Source: Bacteroidetes bacterium UBA7662 (GTDB lineage Bacteria; Bacteroidota; Bacteroidia; UBA7662). From it: DNA of 64,000 nucleotides. The stretch lies in the NCBI GenBank assembly GCA_002483345.1, contig DLHS01000009.1, positions 1 through 64,000 of the forward strand, written 5' to 3'. Numbering within the stretch: the stretch's first letter is position 1; each line of letters opens with the position of its first letter. The notes under the pieces are model-generated. The model was not told the origin of the DNA. It did not search any database and saw nothing but the letters and a program-made list of their open reading frames with translations. Both the position numbers and the translations under genes were made by a program. Of this stretch, positions 1-8,842 are shown piece by piece.

Positions 1-290
1 GGAAAAGGTAAAAGGGGTAAAACGGATAATGGTACACCTGCGGTGTTGGTAAAACGGTAAAACGGCACTTTAGCGGTGGTTGAGCGGATGTCGAAACCAT
101 TGCTGGTTAAACGGCTAAACGGTAAAACGGCAGGCTAGTCTCCTGGCGGTGGGTGAATGGAGCAGAAACCATAAGCTGGTTAAACGGGAACGGGTTAAAT
201 GGCCGGGAATGAGCCGACTTTACCGTTTTACCCCTACCTCCCCGTTTTACCGTTTTACCAACACCGCAGGTGCCCGTTTTACCAAAAACC
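1..290. repeat. Inverted GGTAAAACGG repeat array next to a Y1 transposase
   Basis: The decamer GGTAAAACGG occurs exactly at 16, 48, 56 and 121, and the variant GGTTAAACGG at 105 and 178. The reverse complement CCGTTTTACC occurs at 223, 242, 250 and 274. A 31-nt stretch at 35-65 is an exact inverted copy of 242-272. A degenerate direct repeat of about 73 nt is also visible: 94-114 resembles 166-187. The array lies just downstream of the transposase stop at 292. No credible gene lies in it; the open frames crossing it only read through repeats. Arrays like this beside Y1 transposases suggest REP-like or IS200-end structures, which is inference. The window starts inside the array, so its true left edge is unknown. 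Confidence 0.8.
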
Positions 291-291
291 C

Positions 292-750
292 TCACCTCCT
301 GTCCAATGCGTACTCGAGTTTTTCCGAAACCCCCTCTTCCTGTAACCACCTTACATATTCCTCCTCAAACGATTCCTTCAGATGGTGTTCGGTCTGGTTC
401 TCAATGTATTGCGCAACCTTGTCTACCCGCTGATGGTCTACTCCGAACAAACCATACCCCCGTTGCCAGTAAAACCCCTTTCTGAACCATCCTTGCTCTA
501 TTATCCACTCGTTGCTCGAGGTTTTCAAATCCTTTACAAAGGCATCCAATACGGTATTAACCCGGTACCTGAATAACAAATGAATATGTTCCGGCATGAC
601 TTTCATAGCCAGTACATCCAATCCGCGGTTGTGACACAAACCCGCTATATATGCCTCCAGCCGAACAATGTGTTTCACCTCAAAGCAGGGTTCCCTGAAC
701 CTGGTTGAAAAGACCAGATGCGCGTAAAGCAAGGTATAAGTATTTGCCAT
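292..750 (-). CDS. Y1 (IS200/REP-associated) HUH transposase
   Basis: This is a single-strand DNA transposase of the Y1 type, 152 aa, close to the usual 140-155 aa. The HUH metal-binding pair is at H55-I-H57, in the segment EHIHLLF. The nucleophilic tyrosine is most likely Y115, in the segment AQYIENQTEHH. The N-terminus (YAHLVFSTR) is typical of the family. I chose the ATG at 750 because it gives the family N-terminus; an upstream in-frame start at 792 adds 14 residues without family character. No TnpB or other accessory gene is adjacent. The inverted repeat array at 1-290 is immediately downstream, so the enzyme may act on those repeats as RAYT proteins do on REPs (inference). The frame is intact, so the gene may be active. 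Confidence 0.85.
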   Translation of the reverse strand: MANTYTLLYAHLVFSTRFREPCFEVKHIVRLEAYIAGLCHNRGLDVLAMKVMPEHIHLLFRYRVNTVLDAFVKDLKTSSNEWIIEQGWFRKGFYWQRGYGLFGVDHQRVDKVAQYIENQTEHHLKESFEEEYVRWLQEEGVSEKLEYALDRR

Positions 751-853
751 GAGACAAAGAAAACCGTCGGCTCTGATGCCAACAACAGGCATGCGTTAAA
801 CACAAAAAAGATAGCTTTATTTACGATAACTCGATGCCGGAGTTGGGAGTGCT

Positions 854-890
854 GATTAGTGATTTAATCTATAATCTCTACTCACTAATC
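854..890. terminator. Hairpin downstream of the exonuclease gene
   Basis: A 9-bp perfect inverted repeat (GATTAGTGA at 854-862, TCACTAATC at 882-890) with a 19-nt AT-rich loop lies directly after the exonuclease stop and before the transposase gene, both on the minus strand. There is no clear T-tract, so terminator function is inferred from position and symmetry. Confidence 0.4.
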
Positions 891-896
891 CCCCCT

Positions 897-1427
897 CTAA
901 AGCAGACAAAAACGCTCCAACGGTAACACGGGAATAAGCTGTCGGGCTATCAAACCGGCTGCCCGGGCGTCTGACAAAGCCTCATGGTGGTTCAGGGGTA
1001 TGTGAAAGTAATCCGCCAGGGTATTCAGCCTGTGGTTGGGGGTTCGCAAGGCTGCCCGTGAAGCCTTGAGGGTGCAGAACCGCATGCTTCTGGGCATGGC
1101 CATGTCGAGGTAATCGAAAGATGCCTTCAGAACGGCGTAATCAAACGGCATGTTGTGGGCTACGATGGGCATGTCCTGCATAAAATCTCTCAGGATACCG
1201 GTAATCGCTTCAAAGGTGGGTGCATGCATCACATCCCGTTCCGAAATACCATGAATATAGGTATACAAAAACCCGGGTCGGATGGGTTGAATCAGGGTAT
1301 GATAGGCTTCGACCTCCTCGAAATTATCATATACTACCAGGCCGATCGAACAGGCACTCAAACGGGTGTTGTTAGCGGTCTCGAAATCGAAGGCCACGTA
1401 ATTGCCTTGTTTTAACTTTTCAATCAT
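897..1427 (-). CDS. DnaQ-like 3'-5' exonuclease (DEDDh)
   Basis: A 176-aa protein made of one RNase-T/DnaQ exonuclease fold. The four acidic residues and the histidine of the DEDDh class are visible: D14 and E16 in FDFET, D96 in HNMPFDYAVL, then H148 and D153 in HHEALSDAR. Members remove 3' nucleotides from DNA or RNA; single-domain proteins like this one are often annotated as DNA polymerase III epsilon-like, without proof that they join the replicase. The gene stands alone on the minus strand and diverges from the secreted protein that starts at 1577. The start ATG at 1427 places the first beta-strand 10 residues in, as usual. Biological role (proofreading, repair or small-RNA turnover) cannot be told from sequence. 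Confidence 0.85.
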   Translation of the reverse strand: MIEKLKQGNYVAFDFETANNTRLSACSIGLVVYDNFEEVEAYHTLIQPIRPGFLYTYIHGISERDVMHAPTFEAITGILRDFMQDMPIVAHNMPFDYAVLKASFDYLDMAMPRSMRFCTLKASRAALRTPNHRLNTLADYFHIPLNHHEALSDARAAGLIARQLIPVLPLERFCLL

Positions 1428-1576
1428 AACCCGTTTATCCTGTGAAAATCGGCAATTGGGATGATAATGTGATGCGTCCGCCGGAATGTTCCGGTTTAAA
1501 GTTGTCGACCTGCAGGAATCACATGTTAAGTGAATGGAAATACCGTAATTTGAGGTACTATAGAAATAGTCTACAG

Positions 1577-4114
1577 ATGCGTTTCAGCAGATATTCACTA
1601 TACCTTTTTTTGATTTTCAACTGGTTGTCCGGCCCTGTTTCGGCTCAGCAGTCTCCCCTTCCGTTTGCCACCAATGAAAGCCATCTTACCATTTGGAATG
1701 GCCAGCAATATGTGCCCTTTGTCGTAAAAGGAGTAAACCTGGGGGTAGCCGTGCCAGGCACCTTTCCGGGAGAATTGCTGGTAAGCCGGGAACAGTATGT
1801 AGACTGGTTCGTGCGCATCAAAGCCGCCGGTTTTAACACCATCAGACTGTATACCTTGCATTATCCGCAGTTTTATGCGGCACTCGACTCTTTCAACCGG
1901 GCCAATGCCAACAATCCGCTCTATTTTTTTCAGGGGGTATGGCTTGAAGAAGAGATACCAAACTATGATGAAGACCTCAAATCCATCGAGCCTTACTTTA
2001 CCCTTGAGACCGAAGAGAATATTGGTTGTGTGCACGGTGACCGTGTCATCGCCCAGCGGCAGGGAAAAGCCTGGGGAACGTATACCATCGATGCCAGCGA
2101 CTGGCTGATTGGCTGGATCATCGGGCGGGAGATTTACCCGGGGGAGGTACTGCATACCAACCAAAGTTATCCGGCTGAAACCAGCTATACCGGCAACTAT
2201 CTCGCGATTCAAAACACCCGCGCTACCGAAGCCTGGATGGTTAAACAGCTTGACCGGCTGCTGACTTACCAGCAAAGCAACTACAACACCATGCGCCCGG
2301 TAAGCTGCTCCAGCTGGCCGACACTCGATCCCATGCACCACCCCTTTGAAACCAACCGGGATGAAGACACCGTGACCTTTGACATTTCTGCCATCGACCG
2401 CAGCAAGGCGCCTGCGGGTTATTTTGTGAGCTACCATGCCTATCCCTACTATCCTGATTTTGTAAGTCAGGATCCTGAATACCAGGGTTTCAGTGATTAT
2501 CTGGGGCAAAATTCCTATCTCGGCTACCTCACCCGGCTGAAAGAACACTACGAAGGAATACCGCTCATCATCGCAGAATTCGGAGTGCCTTCCAGTTGGG
2601 GCATCGCCCACTATGCTCAAAGCGGCATGCACCACGGGGGGCCGGATGAAAAAGAACAGGGTGAGTTAAACATCAGACTGCTGCAAAATGTACTGCAATC
2701 AGGTTGTGGCGGAGGTATACAGTTCTCCTGGATGGATGAGTGGTTCAAACGCACCTGGCTCATGGATCCGTTCGATTATCTGGCCGAACGCCGTATCATC
2801 TGGCACAACCTCATGTCGGCTGAACAGAATTTCGGCTTGCTGGGTTTTAAAAAAGCTATCCGTGAACCAGACCTGCTGACCACCTTCGCTCCTACGGCAG
2901 CGGTTGATAAGATTGAGGCTGTCGCTGAATTCGGATTGCTCGAAATCGACCTATTTCTGCGCCAGCCCTTCCGCAATACCGATACCCTTTACCTGGCGCT
3001 CGATACCTATGTGGACAGCCTGGGTGAACGTGTTTTACCCACCGGAGATACCCTCAGCCACGGCGCAGAATTTGTGCTCATGATTACCAACGACCGGGCC
3101 GATTTGTATGTCACCGAGGCATACGATCTTTATGGGATCTGGCACAATGTGTCATCACCCGCACAGCGTTACCGGTCCACGGCCACCACAGGCGCACCCT
3201 GGAAGATTGTCAGGTTGCGTAATAATAATGGCGACCAGGAAATACAATATTCCGGCCGCCTGAAATCGAACCGCGCCGATTTACCCCCTTCGAGCAAAGA
3301 CGGCGTTATTTTCGACGGCAGCAACATACACATCCGTCTGCCCTGGTCGCTGATCAATGTAGTAGATCCAAGTGTTTTCCGGGTCATTCACGACGACAGG
3401 ACCGTTGCCGGAAGAGAAGACACCCTTTCTGACGGGCTTCGCCTCAGTATTTTATACAGAAACGAGCAATTGGTTACCCCCAACCGCTGGCAGTATCAGA
3501 CCTGGAACCACGCGCTCAACGCGGCTCCCTACGAAAAGGATTCCTACCAGATTGTCAAAAACCGGCTGCCCCTGATTCCGGGTACGCTGGTCGCCAAAAG
3601 TGATACACTGGAAACCAATATGAACCAAAGCCTGGAGCTGGCTGCCACAACCGGTTTGCTGCAAAACGATTTGTTGCTGGAACCCGGACAGGCTTTCGTC
3701 CGTCAGGTGAACGCGCCGCAGTTCGGGCAGTTATTTGTACAGGCAGACGGCAGCCTTTTCTACGAGCCGCAGACCGATTTTCAGGGAATCGATTATTTCA
3801 CCTACGAATTGGTGAATGGCATCCATCGTTCTCAGCCGGTTGCGGTACAAATCAGGGTCAGCGATGCCAACAGCCGCATTGGTTTTGTGCAGCTTTTTCC
3901 TAATCCGAGCGATGGTTTGTGTGAATTAAGGGCGGCAGTCCCCATGCAACGGATAAATTTATTCAGTACCACAGGAGCCCTCCTTCAGCGCTGGGAGACG
4001 CTGGCGTCACGGCTTGAACTGGATGTACGCGATTTACCCCAGGGATTGTATCTCCTTCAGATTCAGGCAGGAGATGTAACTGTTTTCCGGAAACTGGTTA
4101 TTCAGCGGCCCTGA
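1577..4114 (+). CDS. Secreted T9SS protein with a glycosidase-like (beta/alpha)8 domain
   Basis: An exported protein of 845 aa if it starts at the ATG at 1577, which opens directly on a signal peptide ending at VSAQQ; an upstream GTG frame start at 1442 adds 45 non-conserved residues. Residues about 30-430 look like a GH2/GH5-type barrel: strand 1 GVNLG, the Trp-rich segment around VWLEEE, an IIGRE segment that may hold the acid/base, and a late IIAEFGVPSSWG, where the Glu fits the nucleophile position. A long beta-rich region follows, then a cadherin/Ig-like repeat ending in FTYELVNG. The last ~85 residues (FPNPSDG to KLVIQRP) are a type A T9SS sorting domain, so the protein should cross the outer membrane and be anchored or released. 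Substrate is unknown; assignment as an active glycoside hydrolase is inference. Confidence 0.75.
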   Translation: MRFSRYSLYLFLIFNWLSGPVSAQQSPLPFATNESHLTIWNGQQYVPFVVKGVNLGVAVPGTFPGELLVSREQYVDWFVRIKAAGFNTIRLYTLHYPQFYAALDSFNRANANNPLYFFQGVWLEEEIPNYDEDLKSIEPYFTLETEENIGCVHGDRVIAQRQGKAWGTYTIDASDWLIGWIIGREIYPGEVLHTNQSYPAETSYTGNYLAIQNTRATEAWMVKQLDRLLTYQQSNYNTMRPVSCSSWPTLDPMHHPFETNRDEDTVTFDISAIDRSKAPAGYFVSYHAYPYYPDFVSQDPEYQGFSDYLGQNSYLGYLTRLKEHYEGIPLIIAEFGVPSSWGIAHYAQSGMHHGGPDEKEQGELNIRLLQNVLQSGCGGGIQFSWMDEWFKRTWLMDPFDYLAERRIIWHNLMSAEQNFGLLGFKKAIREPDLLTTFAPTAAVDKIEAVAEFGLLEIDLFLRQPFRNTDTLYLALDTYVDSLGERVLPTGDTLSHGAEFVLMITNDRADLYVTEAYDLYGIWHNVSSPAQRYRSTATTGAPWKIVRLRNNNGDQEIQYSGRLKSNRADLPPSSKDGVIFDGSNIHIRLPWSLINVVDPSVFRVIHDDRTVAGREDTLSDGLRLSILYRNEQLVTPNRWQYQTWNHALNAAPYEKDSYQIVKNRLPLIPGTLVAKSDTLETNMNQSLELAATTGLLQNDLLLEPGQAFVRQVNAPQFGQLFVQADGSLFYEPQTDFQGIDYFTYELVNGIHRSQPVAVQIRVSDANSRIGFVQLFPNPSDGLCELRAAVPMQRINLFSTTGALLQRWETLASRLELDVRDLPQGLYLLQIQAGDVTVFRKLVIQRP

Positions 4115-4177
4115 TGCTTCGTTCAGGGAACTGCCTTTACTTCTTCAGGGTTTTACCTTCATAACATTCCTGTCAGC

Positions 4178-6397
4178 ATGTCATTGCTAAAATCTACTTT
4201 ACCTGTCACCGGCATGAGCTGTGCCAGTTGCGCGGTGAGCGTTGAATCCATCGCCAAAAGCCAGGACGGTATCAAAGAGGCCCGGGTTAACCTTGCCACG
4301 AATACCGTACAGCTTGAATACGATCATCCGGATGCCCTTCCCCTGCTGAAGCAGAGCCTTGAAACCATGGGCTACAGCCTCGAACTGGATGCGGAAGACC
4401 CGCTGGAAGTGGCCGAAGCTCATCAAAAAAAGAAATACCAATACATCCGCAACCAGTTTATGGGTGCTCTCCTGCTTTCAGCGCCGGTAATGGTGCTGGG
4501 TATGTTTTTCATGGAGATGCCGTATGTGAACTGGATTATGCTTGTTTTGAGCACACCGGTTGTGTTCTGGTTTGGCCGTTCCTTCTTCCAAAATGCCTGG
4601 GGGCAGCTCCGCCACCGCCGCGCCAATATGGATACGCTGGTAGCCCTCAGTACCGGCATTGCCTGGGTTTTCAGCGTATTTAACACCGTTTACCCCGAAT
4701 ACTGGCACAGGCAAGGCCTGCATGCCCATGTCTATTTCGAATCGGCCGCCGTTATCATCGCCTTCATTTTACTGGGGAGATTGCTGGAAGAACGAGCCAA
4801 AAACAGCACCGCCTCCGCCTTGCGTAAACTCATGGGCCTCCAGCCCAATACCGTCATCCGACTTGACAACGGGCAACCGGTAACGGTAGCACTGGGAGAT
4901 GTAAAAACCGACGATATCCTGCTCGTACGTGCCGGAGATAAGGTTCCGGTCGATGGGAAAGTTGTGGCGGGCACTGCCTTTGTCGATGAAGCCATGTTAA
5001 GCGGAGAGCCGGTACCGGTCTCCAAAACTGTGGGTGATACCCTTTTTGCCGGCACCATCAACCGCGACGGCAGGCTCGAGCTGCAGGCCACGGGTGTTGG
5101 CAAAGCTACTTTGCTGTCGCAGATTATCCGGCGGGTGCAGGAAGCCCAGGGCAGTAAAGCGCCTGTGCAGCAATTGGTCGATAAAATCGCCGGCATTTTC
5201 GTCCCCATTGTGCTGGTAATCGCGCTGGTGAGTTTTGGTGCCTGGATGTACTGGGCCACCGACAATGCCTTCTCCCACGCCTTACTTTCGCTGGTAACCG
5301 TATTGGTCATCGCCTGTCCCTGTGCTTTGGGCCTTGCCACGCCAACCGCCATCATGGTCGGCATGGGCAAAGGTGCCGGGCAAGGCCTCCTGATCCGCGA
5401 TGCGGCCAGCCTTGAAACGGCGGTGCGGGTTACCGACCTGGTACTCGACAAAACCGGCACCCTCACCACCGGAAAACCAACCCTCGAAGACATCGTCTGG
5501 CGTACCGCCGAAAAAGAGCAGCAAGCCTCCTGGCTGGCCATATTACTGGCGCTGGAAGAAGCTTCCGACCATCCCCTGGCCAAAAGCATCAGCAGCCACC
5601 TGCGCGACAACGGCATTCAGCCCGTTGAACTCGATGCCTTCAAAAATCTCCCCGGAAAAGGGGTACTTGGCACCTTCGCCGGTGAAAGCTGGATGGCAGG
5701 CAGTGAAAGCTGGATACGGGAGATGGAGATTCCCATCGGCAGCAGACTCCGGGAAGCAGCAGCCAGTTTCCGGGAAAAAGGGTTTACCCTTGTCTGGCTG
5801 GCACACGGCAATGAAAGTCTGGCCGTGCTGGCTCTTACAGATCAGTTGAAAGACAGCGCTGCGATATCTGTTGACCACCTCCAGAAACGCGGGCTTACCC
5901 TCCACATGCTTACCGGCGACCAGGACGCTTCGGCACAGCACATCGCGGCCAAAGCCGGCATCTCCCACATCAAATCAGGCGTATTGCCCTCCGAAAAAGC
6001 AGATTACATCCGTGCATTACAAGCCGAAGGCAAAGTAGTAGCCATGGTCGGCGACGGCATCAACGACAGCGAAGCGCTGGCCCTGGCAGATCTGAGCATC
6101 GCCATGGGCAGCGGCTCCGACATCGCCATCGATGTGGCCGGCATGACCCTGTTGCACAACGACCTCAGCCGCATCGAGACAGCCATCAGGCTTTCAAAAC
6201 TGACGGTTCGTACCATCCGGCAAAACCTCTTCTGGGCCTTTATCTACAACCTCATCGGCATACCGCTGGCTGCCGGTTTGTTGTACCCCGTCAATGGTTT
6301 TTTACTCAACCCCATGATTGCCGCGGCAGCCATGGCCCTCAGCTCGGTGAGCGTAGTCACCAACAGCCTGAGTTTAAACTGGAAAAAACTGCGCTGA
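4178..6397 (+). CDS. copA: Cu(+)-exporting P-type ATPase
   Basis: A P1B-1 ATPase that pumps cuprous ions out of the cytoplasm, 739 aa. One N-terminal HMA domain carries the metal site GMSCASC (C15, C18). The transmembrane metal site CPC is at 380-382, in VIACPCALGLATPTA. The phosphorylated aspartate is D424 in DKTGTLT; the nucleotide-binding HPLA motif (SDHPLAKSI) and GDGINDSEAL are present. Copper specificity is supported by the YN in helix 7 (FIYNLIGIPLAAG) and the MALSS of helix 8. A small HMA protein starts 20 nt after the stop and should be its chaperone; the two are probably co-transcribed. No copper-responsive regulator is adjacent. Confidence 0.95.
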   Translation: MSLLKSTLPVTGMSCASCAVSVESIAKSQDGIKEARVNLATNTVQLEYDHPDALPLLKQSLETMGYSLELDAEDPLEVAEAHQKKKYQYIRNQFMGALLLSAPVMVLGMFFMEMPYVNWIMLVLSTPVVFWFGRSFFQNAWGQLRHRRANMDTLVALSTGIAWVFSVFNTVYPEYWHRQGLHAHVYFESAAVIIAFILLGRLLEERAKNSTASALRKLMGLQPNTVIRLDNGQPVTVALGDVKTDDILLVRAGDKVPVDGKVVAGTAFVDEAMLSGEPVPVSKTVGDTLFAGTINRDGRLELQATGVGKATLLSQIIRRVQEAQGSKAPVQQLVDKIAGIFVPIVLVIALVSFGAWMYWATDNAFSHALLSLVTVLVIACPCALGLATPTAIMVGMGKGAGQGLLIRDAASLETAVRVTDLVLDKTGTLTTGKPTLEDIVWRTAEKEQQASWLAILLALEEASDHPLAKSISSHLRDNGIQPVELDAFKNLPGKGVLGTFAGESWMAGSESWIREMEIPIGSRLREAAASFREKGFTLVWLAHGNESLAVLALTDQLKDSAAISVDHLQKRGLTLHMLTGDQDASAQHIAAKAGISHIKSGVLPSEKADYIRALQAEGKVVAMVGDGINDSEALALADLSIAMGSGSDIAIDVAGMTLLHNDLSRIETAIRLSKLTVRTIRQNLFWAFIYNLIGIPLAAGLLYPVNGFLLNPMIAAAAMALSSVSVVTNSLSLNWKKLR

Positions 6398-6416
6398 ATA
6401 ACACAAACACACAACC

Positions 6417-6635
6417 ATGACTACCTTAAAATTCAAATCCACCATCAAGTGTACCGGCTGCATCGCAACCGTAAGCCCCGAACTCAACAACCTTTCCGGT
6501 ATCACACACTGGGAAGTTGATCTGGAAAGCCCCGACCGGGTGCTCACGGTTGAAAGTGAGAGCGGCGACCCGAAACAGGTCATTTCTGCTTTACAGGCTG
6601 TTGGTTATCAGGCTGAGTTGCTTCCAAAACCTTAA
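6417..6635 (+). CDS. Heavy-metal-associated (HMA) copper chaperone
   Basis: A 72-aa single-domain HMA protein. The metal-binding CTGC motif lies in the first loop (about residues 12-15), and the length and beta-alpha-beta pattern match CopZ-like chaperones. The usual Met before the CxxC is replaced by Lys. It is 20 nt downstream of copA on the same strand, so it most likely carries Cu(+) to that ATPase. Confidence 0.85.
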   Translation: MTTLKFKSTIKCTGCIATVSPELNNLSGITHWEVDLESPDRVLTVESESGDPKQVISALQAVGYQAELLPKP

Positions 6636-6676
6636 GCTTTTGTCAGCATACTTCGGTGATTTTCGTAGCTTGAAGT

Positions 6677-7342
6677 ATGAATGCTGAAGCCCTTTTTATT
6701 CCCTATCATCAACCCGCAGTTTCATCCGGTGAGATGGAAAAGCGGGTTGATGATTTTTATAATGTTCTGAATCAACGCAGGAGCATACGCCATTTCAGTG
6801 AAAAGCCTGTGGATCAGGCCATCATTGAACAGCTGATACTTACGGCCGGTACAGCACCTTCCGGGGCCCACATGCAACCCTGGACTTTTTGCGCCGTGCA
6901 GGATCCTGTCATCAAACAAAAAATAAGGGCAGCTGCCGAAGAAGAAGAGTACCGCAACTACCATGGCCGCATGGATGCCGAATGGATCAACGACCTCAAA
7001 CCCCTGGCCACCGACTGGCACAAGCCTTTCCTGGAAACCGCTCCCTGGCTGATTATCGTATTCCGACAATCCTATGGCGCGCAGGACAGCGGTAAAAAAC
7101 AGCATTATTATGTGCAGGAATCGGTTGGTATCGCCTGTGGTTTTCTCATCGCGGCCATTCACCAGGCCGGTCTGGTTACCCTTACCCATACGCCCAGTCC
7201 CATGCAGTTTCTGGGAGATGTTTTAGGCAGACCCAAAAATGAAAAACCTTTCCTCTTGTTGCCCGTAGGTTTTCCCGCGGATAATGCCCTGGTTCCCGAT
7301 TTGAAAAGAAAAACACTCGGGGAAATCGCTGTAATCTACTAA
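6677..7342 (+). CDS. Nitroreductase family flavoprotein, iodotyrosine-deiodinase-like
   Basis: A 221-aa FMN-dependent oxidoreductase of the nitroreductase superfamily. The N-terminal RRSIRHFSEKPVD and the FMN-binding segment TAPSGAHMQPW are clear. The central block (EWINDLKPLATDWHKPFLE and KQHYYVQESVGIA), the RPKNEKPFLLLPVG motif and VPDLKRK near the C-terminus are the pattern of the iodotyrosine deiodinase (IYD) branch rather than of generic NfsA/NfsB enzymes. IYD enzymes remove halogen from halotyrosines; bacterial members exist, but their natural substrates are poorly known. It follows the copper genes by about 40 nt but shares no obvious function with them. The exact substrate is not predictable. 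Confidence 0.8.
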   Translation: MNAEALFIPYHQPAVSSGEMEKRVDDFYNVLNQRRSIRHFSEKPVDQAIIEQLILTAGTAPSGAHMQPWTFCAVQDPVIKQKIRAAAEEEEYRNYHGRMDAEWINDLKPLATDWHKPFLETAPWLIIVFRQSYGAQDSGKKQHYYVQESVGIACGFLIAAIHQAGLVTLTHTPSPMQFLGDVLGRPKNEKPFLLLPVGFPADNALVPDLKRKTLGEIAVIY

Positions 7343-7396
7343 AAACGTCTTTTTTACCTGATTAAGGGCTATTTCCACACATTACAGTCTTCTTGA

Positions 7397-7427
7397 AATT
7401 GCGAGAATCTTCGAGAATCTCGCAATT
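7397..7427. terminator. Hairpin between convergent genes
   Basis: A 10-bp perfect stem (AATTGCGAGA at 7397-7406, TCTCGCAATT at 7418-7427) with an 11-nt loop separates the nitroreductase gene (+) from the monooxygenase-like gene (-). It is placed to stop transcription from both sides, although neither side has a strong T-tract. Confidence 0.5.
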
Positions 7428-7468
7428 ATAGGAAAACCGAAACTGTCCGTTGGTTTCCGGAAGTCATT

Positions 7469-8842
7469 TCATTTCCCGGACAAACTTATGTTTTCATCTC
7501 CGGCCTTATAAGGCAGGTAAGTGATGATCAGTTGAAACATCTCATCGGTAGTGCGCATATTGCCTTCCGGCTCCCGTACGGTACGGGGCGGGTTGAAGGG
7601 GTTGTTCGGATTATTGCGGGTATTGTCAAAAACGCCTTCTACATATACTGTACTCCCTGCCGGCAGTTTGAGCATTTTGGGGAAAGTATAGTTGTACTGC
7701 CAGCGGAAATCCCATTTCGGAATGCGGATCAACGGAATGGTATCGGAGCGGGGGGTAATGGCATAAGCCCAATAAGATTTGCCCAGCAAATGCATGTGGG
7801 GATTAAGGGTCAGCAGACTTATATCCTGCATCACCATGGCCTGGGTGCGGAAAGTCATGATGGTATCGGGCGGAATGATGAGCGCAGGCTCAATTTCAGA
7901 GATACCAAGCGTCCCCAACTGAATTTCCTGGGTGGGCCTTTCCGGGGGGTCAGGGCTAAAAAAGAGGTTCAGGTAAGCCGCGTCCTGGGTATCAACCGGC
8001 GAGGCTGCATAATGAATATCCCGCAGGAGGAAAACACCTTTTGTTGCAATCGGCCAGCCCCCAATGCCCTGGGGATATACCACCGGCTGCATACCGGGCA
8101 GATAGTTCATCACGCTGGTGGTAAGCGCGGGGTAGCTGCCGTCGTCGTTGGGCAGGTCGAGGCGCTGATAACTCTCGGCATAACCCATCAGCAGCGGGTC
8201 GACATGCCGGATACCCCCGTATACATCCCGTTTTTTGCCGGGCTCGTAGTTGATCAGGTGACCATTCATATGATGCACAATCCGCCGGTGACCGGGGACG
8301 TATTCCACCGCCTTCAGATAGGTTGCCCGGGGCAGTTCAAAAGGAATTTTTACAATCCAGAAATGTTCTTCGTTGTCGCCGGGTATCTGAACCGGCTTGT
8401 CTATTTTCACTACAAAATCGGGCTTGCCCAACGTGGACCCTTCCGGATATACGGGTGCCGGAGGGGCCTGACTTAAATCTCCTTCCGGTGCATTTTGTAC
8501 TGCCCAGCGCTTGAACAAGGCAATTTCTGCGTTGGTGAGATGGCGTTGCCCTACAAAGGTGGAATAGCCTATATCCGCCGGCCAGGGTGGCATAAAACGG
8601 CTTTCGGTAACCGCTGCCAGCAGTTGCGCGCGGCGGCTGGCATCCTGATAGGTCATCAGCGAGAATGGCCCGGCATGGCCCGGGCGGTGGCAGGGGGTGC
8701 ATTCGCGGTACACCAGCGGGGCGATGTGCTCCGACCAGGTAACGGTTTCGGGTAGCCCGTCGCCGGTGGTTTCTTCCTGTGGCTGACCACAGGCCGACAG
8801 CAAAGCCAGCAGGCTTAAGGTTGCGGCGGCTCTATAAAACAT
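7469..8842 (-). CDS. Lipoprotein with cytochrome c motif and copper monooxygenase-like domain
   Basis: A 457-aa lipoprotein from the ATG at 8842, which begins the signal sequence ending in LLSAC (lipid Cys18); an upstream ATG at 8875 would add 11 polar residues. A haem-binding CTPCH is at residues 48-52, with M83 in RFMPPW as a likely axial ligand. The rest resembles copper type II ascorbate-dependent monooxygenases: HHMNGH at 189-194 and a later PHMHLLG, the two copper-ligand clusters. Proteins of this architecture are common in Bacteroidota and Planctomycetota and are mostly uncharacterised. It overlaps the upstream redoxin lipoprotein by 28 nt and is the last gene of the purK-purE transcription unit. 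A periplasmic redox role is inferred; the substrate is unknown. Confidence 0.75.
   Translation of the reverse strand: MFYRAAATLSLLALLSACGQPQEETTGDGLPETVTWSEHIAPLVYRECTPCHRPGHAGPFSLMTYQDASRRAQLLAAVTESRFMPPWPADIGYSTFVGQRHLTNAEIALFKRWAVQNAPEGDLSQAPPAPVYPEGSTLGKPDFVVKIDKPVQIPGDNEEHFWIVKIPFELPRATYLKAVEYVPGHRRIVHHMNGHLINYEPGKKRDVYGGIRHVDPLLMGYAESYQRLDLPNDDGSYPALTTSVMNYLPGMQPVVYPQGIGGWPIATKGVFLLRDIHYAASPVDTQDAAYLNLFFSPDPPERPTQEIQLGTLGISEIEPALIIPPDTIMTFRTQAMVMQDISLLTLNPHMHLLGKSYWAYAITPRSDTIPLIRIPKWDFRWQYNYTFPKMLKLPAGSTVYVEGVFDNTRNNPNNPFNPPRTVREPEGNMRTTDEMFQLIITYLPYKAGDENISLSGK

Noticed and set aside
149..433. Overlapping open frames through the GGTAAAACGG array.
   Set aside because: They translate the repeat (for example FTPTSPFYRFT) and lack gene features.
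1598..2635. A 345-codon open frame on the minus strand opposite the T9SS protein.
   Set aside because: It is a shadow of the plus-strand gene, with low-complexity composition and no domain; the plus strand has a signal peptide and sorting domain.
4732..5616. A long Ser/Thr/Ala-rich minus-strand frame inside copA.
   Set aside because: Antisense shadow; copA is fully conserved in the other direction.
7532..8476. A 314-codon plus-strand frame opposite the copper monooxygenase-like gene.
   Set aside because: Shadow frame without recognisable features; the minus strand encodes CTPCH and HHM motifs.
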